From CAZGMC01 sp964526565 (GTDB taxonomy: Bacteria > Pseudomonadota > Alphaproteobacteria > DSM-16000 > Inquilinaceae): 8,581 nucleotides of DNA. Below are positions 6,798 to 8,581 of the stretch, piece after piece (positions within the stretch are counted from its first letter, which is position 1; the number at the start of each line of letters is the position of its first letter). The position numbers and the translations under genes are program-made. Under the pieces are notes generated by a model. The model did not search any database, had not been told where the DNA came from, and saw nothing but the letters and a program-made list of their open reading frames with translations. Location: NCBI GenBank assembly GCA_964526565.1, contig CAZGMC010000125.1:1-8581 (forward strand). The letters are read 5' to 3'.

Positions 6798-6815
6798 CAT
6801 AAAGATATGTTTATG
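6798..6815. promoter_or_regulatory. Candidate SAM-cycle regulator operator upstream of ahcY
   Basis: CATAAAGATATGTTTATG is an 18-bp palindrome broken only by a symmetric G/G pair (positions 7 and 12; arms CATAAA/TTTATG around ATAT). It sits in an AT-rich island that contrasts with the surrounding GC-rich DNA, about 105 bp upstream of the ahcY start, where promoter elements are expected. ArsR-type SAH-responsive regulators (SahR) control ahcY in several Proteobacteria and bind AT-rich inverted repeats; linking this site to SahR is inference from position and symmetry. Confidence 0.45.
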
Positions 6816-6863
6816 TCTGCATATCGTTCAGACCGGCCGCGGCGGATGCCTTCCGATTGCCTC

Positions 6864-7973
6864 TCAGCGCTGGAAGCGGACCGGCACCGGGAACTCCGGC
6901 GGGCGGGTGTGGCGGGTCGTGCAGTCGACCGTGCCGTCGGGTTCCCGGTTGCACACCATGACGCGCTGGGTGATGGCCGAGCCGTCGTCGCAGCGCACGT
7001 GGCCGGAGTCGATCACCGTCAGGGAGTCGCCCTCGAAGGCGGCGCCGATGCCGCTCTCGCAGCGCGTGCCGTCATCAAACACCAGGGTCTGGCGGCCGCT
7101 GCCATCGCGGTCGAAGCACATCTCCCAGTCGCGGGTGCGCAGCGTCTCCATGCTGTCGCGGCGCGTGACGCTGTAGTCCGAGACCAGGGTCCAGCAGCCT
7201 TCCAGGAACGACAGGTCGCGCTCGCGCCACTGCTCCTCGGGGATCACCGGTTCCTCGGACCGCTCGGTTTCGGCGGCGTCGTCCGTCTCGGCCGGGCGCT
7301 CGTCGGTGCGGTCGGCCACGTCCGGCGGCAGCGGGGTGTCTTCCTCGGTCAGCGGTTCGGCGCGCTCCGCCTCTTCGGGCGGCGGCGGCTCCTCGGGCAG
7401 GGCCTCCTCGGGCAGGGCCTCCTCGGGCGCCTCGGCCACCTCCGGCAGCGGCGCCTCGGCAACGGGCTCTTCGACCTCGGCCGGCACCTCGGCCGGCACC
7501 TCGGCCGGCACCTCGGCCGGCGGCAGCGCCACCGGCTCGTCGGGCAGCGGGACCGTCTCCTCCGGCACGACCGGTCCGGCCTCCGCCACGGGGGCTGCCG
7601 CCTCGCCTGGCACCGTCGGCATGACGCGGTCGGGCGGCAGCTCGGCAACCTCGACGGGGCGGCGCCCCGGCGGCCGCTCCGCCACGTCCGGCGCCGGGCA
7701 CCGTGGCGCCTCCAGCAGCGCCAGGCGCAGCCGTTCCAGCCGTTCCTCCAGCGCCTGTTCGCGGGCCCGCTCGGCGTCAAGCGCGGTGGCACGCGGGTCG
7801 GCGGCCGCCTCGTCCGGGCAGAACAGCAGGATCGCGCCGCCGCCGGGCCAGTTCAGCCCGCAGGCGCCGAGCAGCAGCCAGCCGGCTCCGGCGAGCACCG
7901 CAACCAGGCCGGCCCAGGCCAGCGGCGCAAGCCACGAGTGGTGACGGGGGGCTGGTCCGGCGGTCTCGGTCAT
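6864..7973 (-). CDS. SrfA-like membrane-anchored protein with acidic Pro-rich spacer
   Basis: The 369-residue product has one clear membrane segment near the N-terminus (about 14-40), then a short Arg/Glu/Leu coiled coil (66-88), a long Pro/Glu/Ala-rich acidic spacer (about 95-248) and a compact C-terminal domain (253-369). That domain begins SFLEGCW and holds six cysteines (260, 286, 305, 328, 341, 351) plus MCFDRDGSGRQ and LTVIDSGHVRCDDG. This pattern, together with the N-terminal membrane segment followed by GLNWP...LLFCP, resembles proteins annotated as SrfA family in srfABC loci, whose biochemical role is not established. An N-in orientation would put the cysteine-rich domain outside the cytoplasm, where disulfides could form. 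The ATG at 7973 is preceded by GAGGA about 11 bases upstream. Inside the spacer are two in-frame DNA repeats. The gene lies 118 bases downstream of the YfaP-like gene on the same strand and is followed by the 170-base ahcY upstream region. The coding call is firm; the family name is moderate. Confidence 0.72.
   Translation of the reverse strand: MTETAGPAPRHHSWLAPLAWAGLVAVLAGAGWLLLGACGLNWPGGGAILLFCPDEAAADPRATALDAERAREQALEERLERLRLALLEAPRCPAPDVAERPPGRRPVEVAELPPDRVMPTVPGEAAAPVAEAGPVVPEETVPLPDEPVALPPAEVPAEVPAEVPAEVEEPVAEAPLPEVAEAPEEALPEEALPEEPPPPEEAERAEPLTEEDTPLPPDVADRTDERPAETDDAAETERSEEPVIPEEQWRERDLSFLEGCWTLVSDYSVTRRDSMETLRTRDWEMCFDRDGSGRQTLVFDDGTRCESGIGAAFEGDSLTVIDSGHVRCDDGSAITQRVMVCNREPDGTVDCTTRHTRPPEFPVPVRFQR
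7390..7428. repeat. 15-bp tandem repeat inside the SrfA-like gene (about 2.6 copies)
   Basis: The unit TCCTCGGGCAGGGCC occurs at 7390-7404 and 7405-7419 and is followed by a partial third copy to 7428. Its length is a multiple of three, so it encodes repeated EEALP blocks (about residues 184-195) and copy changes would keep the frame. Confidence 0.8.
7474..7521. repeat. 12-bp tandem repeat inside the SrfA-like gene (4 exact copies)
   Basis: Four identical copies of ACCTCGGCCGGC stand head to tail (7474, 7486, 7498, 7510). On the - strand they encode the tetrapeptide AEVP repeated through about residues 153-167 of the spacer. Exact identity at the third codon positions suggests recent expansion by slippage. 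Confidence 0.9.
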
Positions 7974-8091
7974 GGCACGGCGATCCTCGGCGACTGGGGT
8001 CCCACCGGCGTAGCATCGCCGCCGATTGTGGCGGCACCGGGCAGAGGGCGGGGCGGAGTCGTGATCGCGCGGCGGCCGGCCACGGCAGCCG

Positions 8092-8581
8092 TCACGGCAC
8101 CTGGACGTGGATGACCTGGGGCGGCTGCCCCGGCATCAGCACGCCCTGGTAGACCTCCTCGCGCTGGCCGATGCGGACGCGCAGGCGGTAGGGCGTCGGC
8201 TCCGGGCCGCCGTGATTGGCGAAGTGGTCGACCTCGATCCGGTAGGTGCCGGACGGTGCGCCGCCCGGCCACGTCACGTTCTCCACCGGCGAGCGCGTGT
8301 GCGGCCCGCCGCCATTGGCGTCGATGTCGAGCTGGCCGCCGCAGCCCCACATGCCGGCGTACCAGATGTGGCTGCCGTCGGGGCAGTAGACGTGCACGTC
8401 CAGGTCGTTGACGTTGTCCCAGATCAGCGTCACCTGGACATCGCCGCGCTGCCCGCCTTCGCGCTCGACGCGGCGGTCGAACTCCGAGGTCGGCGCCGGC
8501 GGCGGCGGCGGTGGCGACGCGGGGGCCGGCTCGGGCTCAGGCTCGGGTGGCGGCGGTGGCGGTGGCGGTGGCGGCGGCGGC
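8092..8581 (-). CDS. Partial gene: polyproline linker plus YfaP/DUF2135-like C-terminal domain
   Basis: The frame is open from the window edge (first full codon at 8580) to the TGA at 8092, giving 162 visible residues; the N-terminus lies outside. Visible order: twelve consecutive prolines, EPEPEPAPAS, six more prolines, then after a short charged stretch a beta-rich domain of about 120 residues starting VQVTLIWDNVNDLDVHVYCPDG, with CGGQLDIDANGGGP, SPVENVTW and SGTYRIEVDHF. This strand-and-motif order (L-x-W-D...D-L-D-x-H-V...LDIDxNxG...GxYxVxV) resembles YfaP/DUF2135-type domains of secreted or periplasmic bacterial proteins. The first GTG that could start within the domain (8433) is only an internal Val, since the frame continues well upstream with a credible linker. 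It precedes the SrfA-like gene by 118 bases on the same strand, so both may be one operon. Function is unknown; the proline linker suggests a spacer to a membrane anchor or another domain outside the window. Confidence 0.78.
   Translation of the reverse strand, partial: PPPPPPPPPPPPEPEPEPAPASPPPPPPAPTSEFDRRVEREGGQRGDVQVTLIWDNVNDLDVHVYCPDGSHIWYAGMWGCGGQLDIDANGGGPHTRSPVENVTWPGGAPSGTYRIEVDHFANHGGPEPTPYRLRVRIGQREEVYQGVLMPGQPPQVIHVQVP
8547..8581. repeat. GGC/GGT low-complexity run coding for polyproline
   Basis: The last 35 bases are almost only GGC and GGT triplets on the + strand, read as CCG/CCA proline codons on the - strand. The run continues beyond the window edge, so its full length is unknown. 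Confidence 0.8.

Noticed and set aside
6694..6863. SAH riboswitch upstream of ahcY
   Set aside because: The conserved core sequence known from SAH riboswitches is absent; only a simple 9-bp hairpin is present.
6726..8114. A 462-codon + strand frame with HLGRHLGRHLGR-like repeats
   Set aside because: The repeats are the antisense of the AEVP-coding repeat in the SrfA-like gene; that gene has a membrane segment, a ribosome site and a plausible family match.

Overview
The window is very GC-rich (estimated near 70% by eye) and reads as chromosomal DNA of an alphaproteobacterium, perhaps of the Rhodospirillales. The best evidence is a DivL-type PAS kinase, in which tyrosine replaces the phospho-acceptor histidine, lying beside ahcY. 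Gene density is high and no tRNA, rRNA, insertion sequence or CRISPR array was seen.

Left part, + strand (1-1500): a PhzF-family isomerase gene (127-930) overlaps a GNAT acetyltransferase gene (923-1417) by 8 bases. A third start codon (GTG at 1414) overlaps the GNAT stop and opens about 20 residues that look like the beginning of a MaoC-like hydratase. That similarity then stops abruptly at the 3' end of a convergent gene, which suggests a rearrangement or deletion junction near 1475-1498.

Middle part, - strand (1499-6866): reading leftward, the order is ahcY (5389-6693), a strong stem-loop terminator (5300-5350), the DivL-like kinase (2949-5264, Tyr537 at the His position) and a soluble KAP-family P-loop NTPase (1499-2821) whose Walker A lysine is arginine. 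ahcY has a good Shine-Dalgarno sequence. About 105 bp upstream of its start is an AT-rich 18-bp near-palindrome (6798-6815), a candidate operator for a SahR/ArsR-type regulator of the S-adenosylmethionine cycle.

Right part, - strand (6864-8581): a membrane-anchored protein with a long acidic, proline-rich spacer and a cysteine-containing C-terminal domain resembling SrfA-family proteins. It lies downstream of a partial gene whose polyproline linker leads into a YfaP/DUF2135-like beta-sandwich domain and which runs off the window edge. The two probably belong to one envelope-associated operon of unknown function, perhaps an srfABC-type locus.

The points most worth following are the pseudo-acceptor tyrosine in the kinase, the KAP NTPase with an altered P-loop beside a truncated gene, the candidate ahcY operator, and the SrfA-like/YfaP-like pair. 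No complete new multi-gene system can be demonstrated from this window alone.
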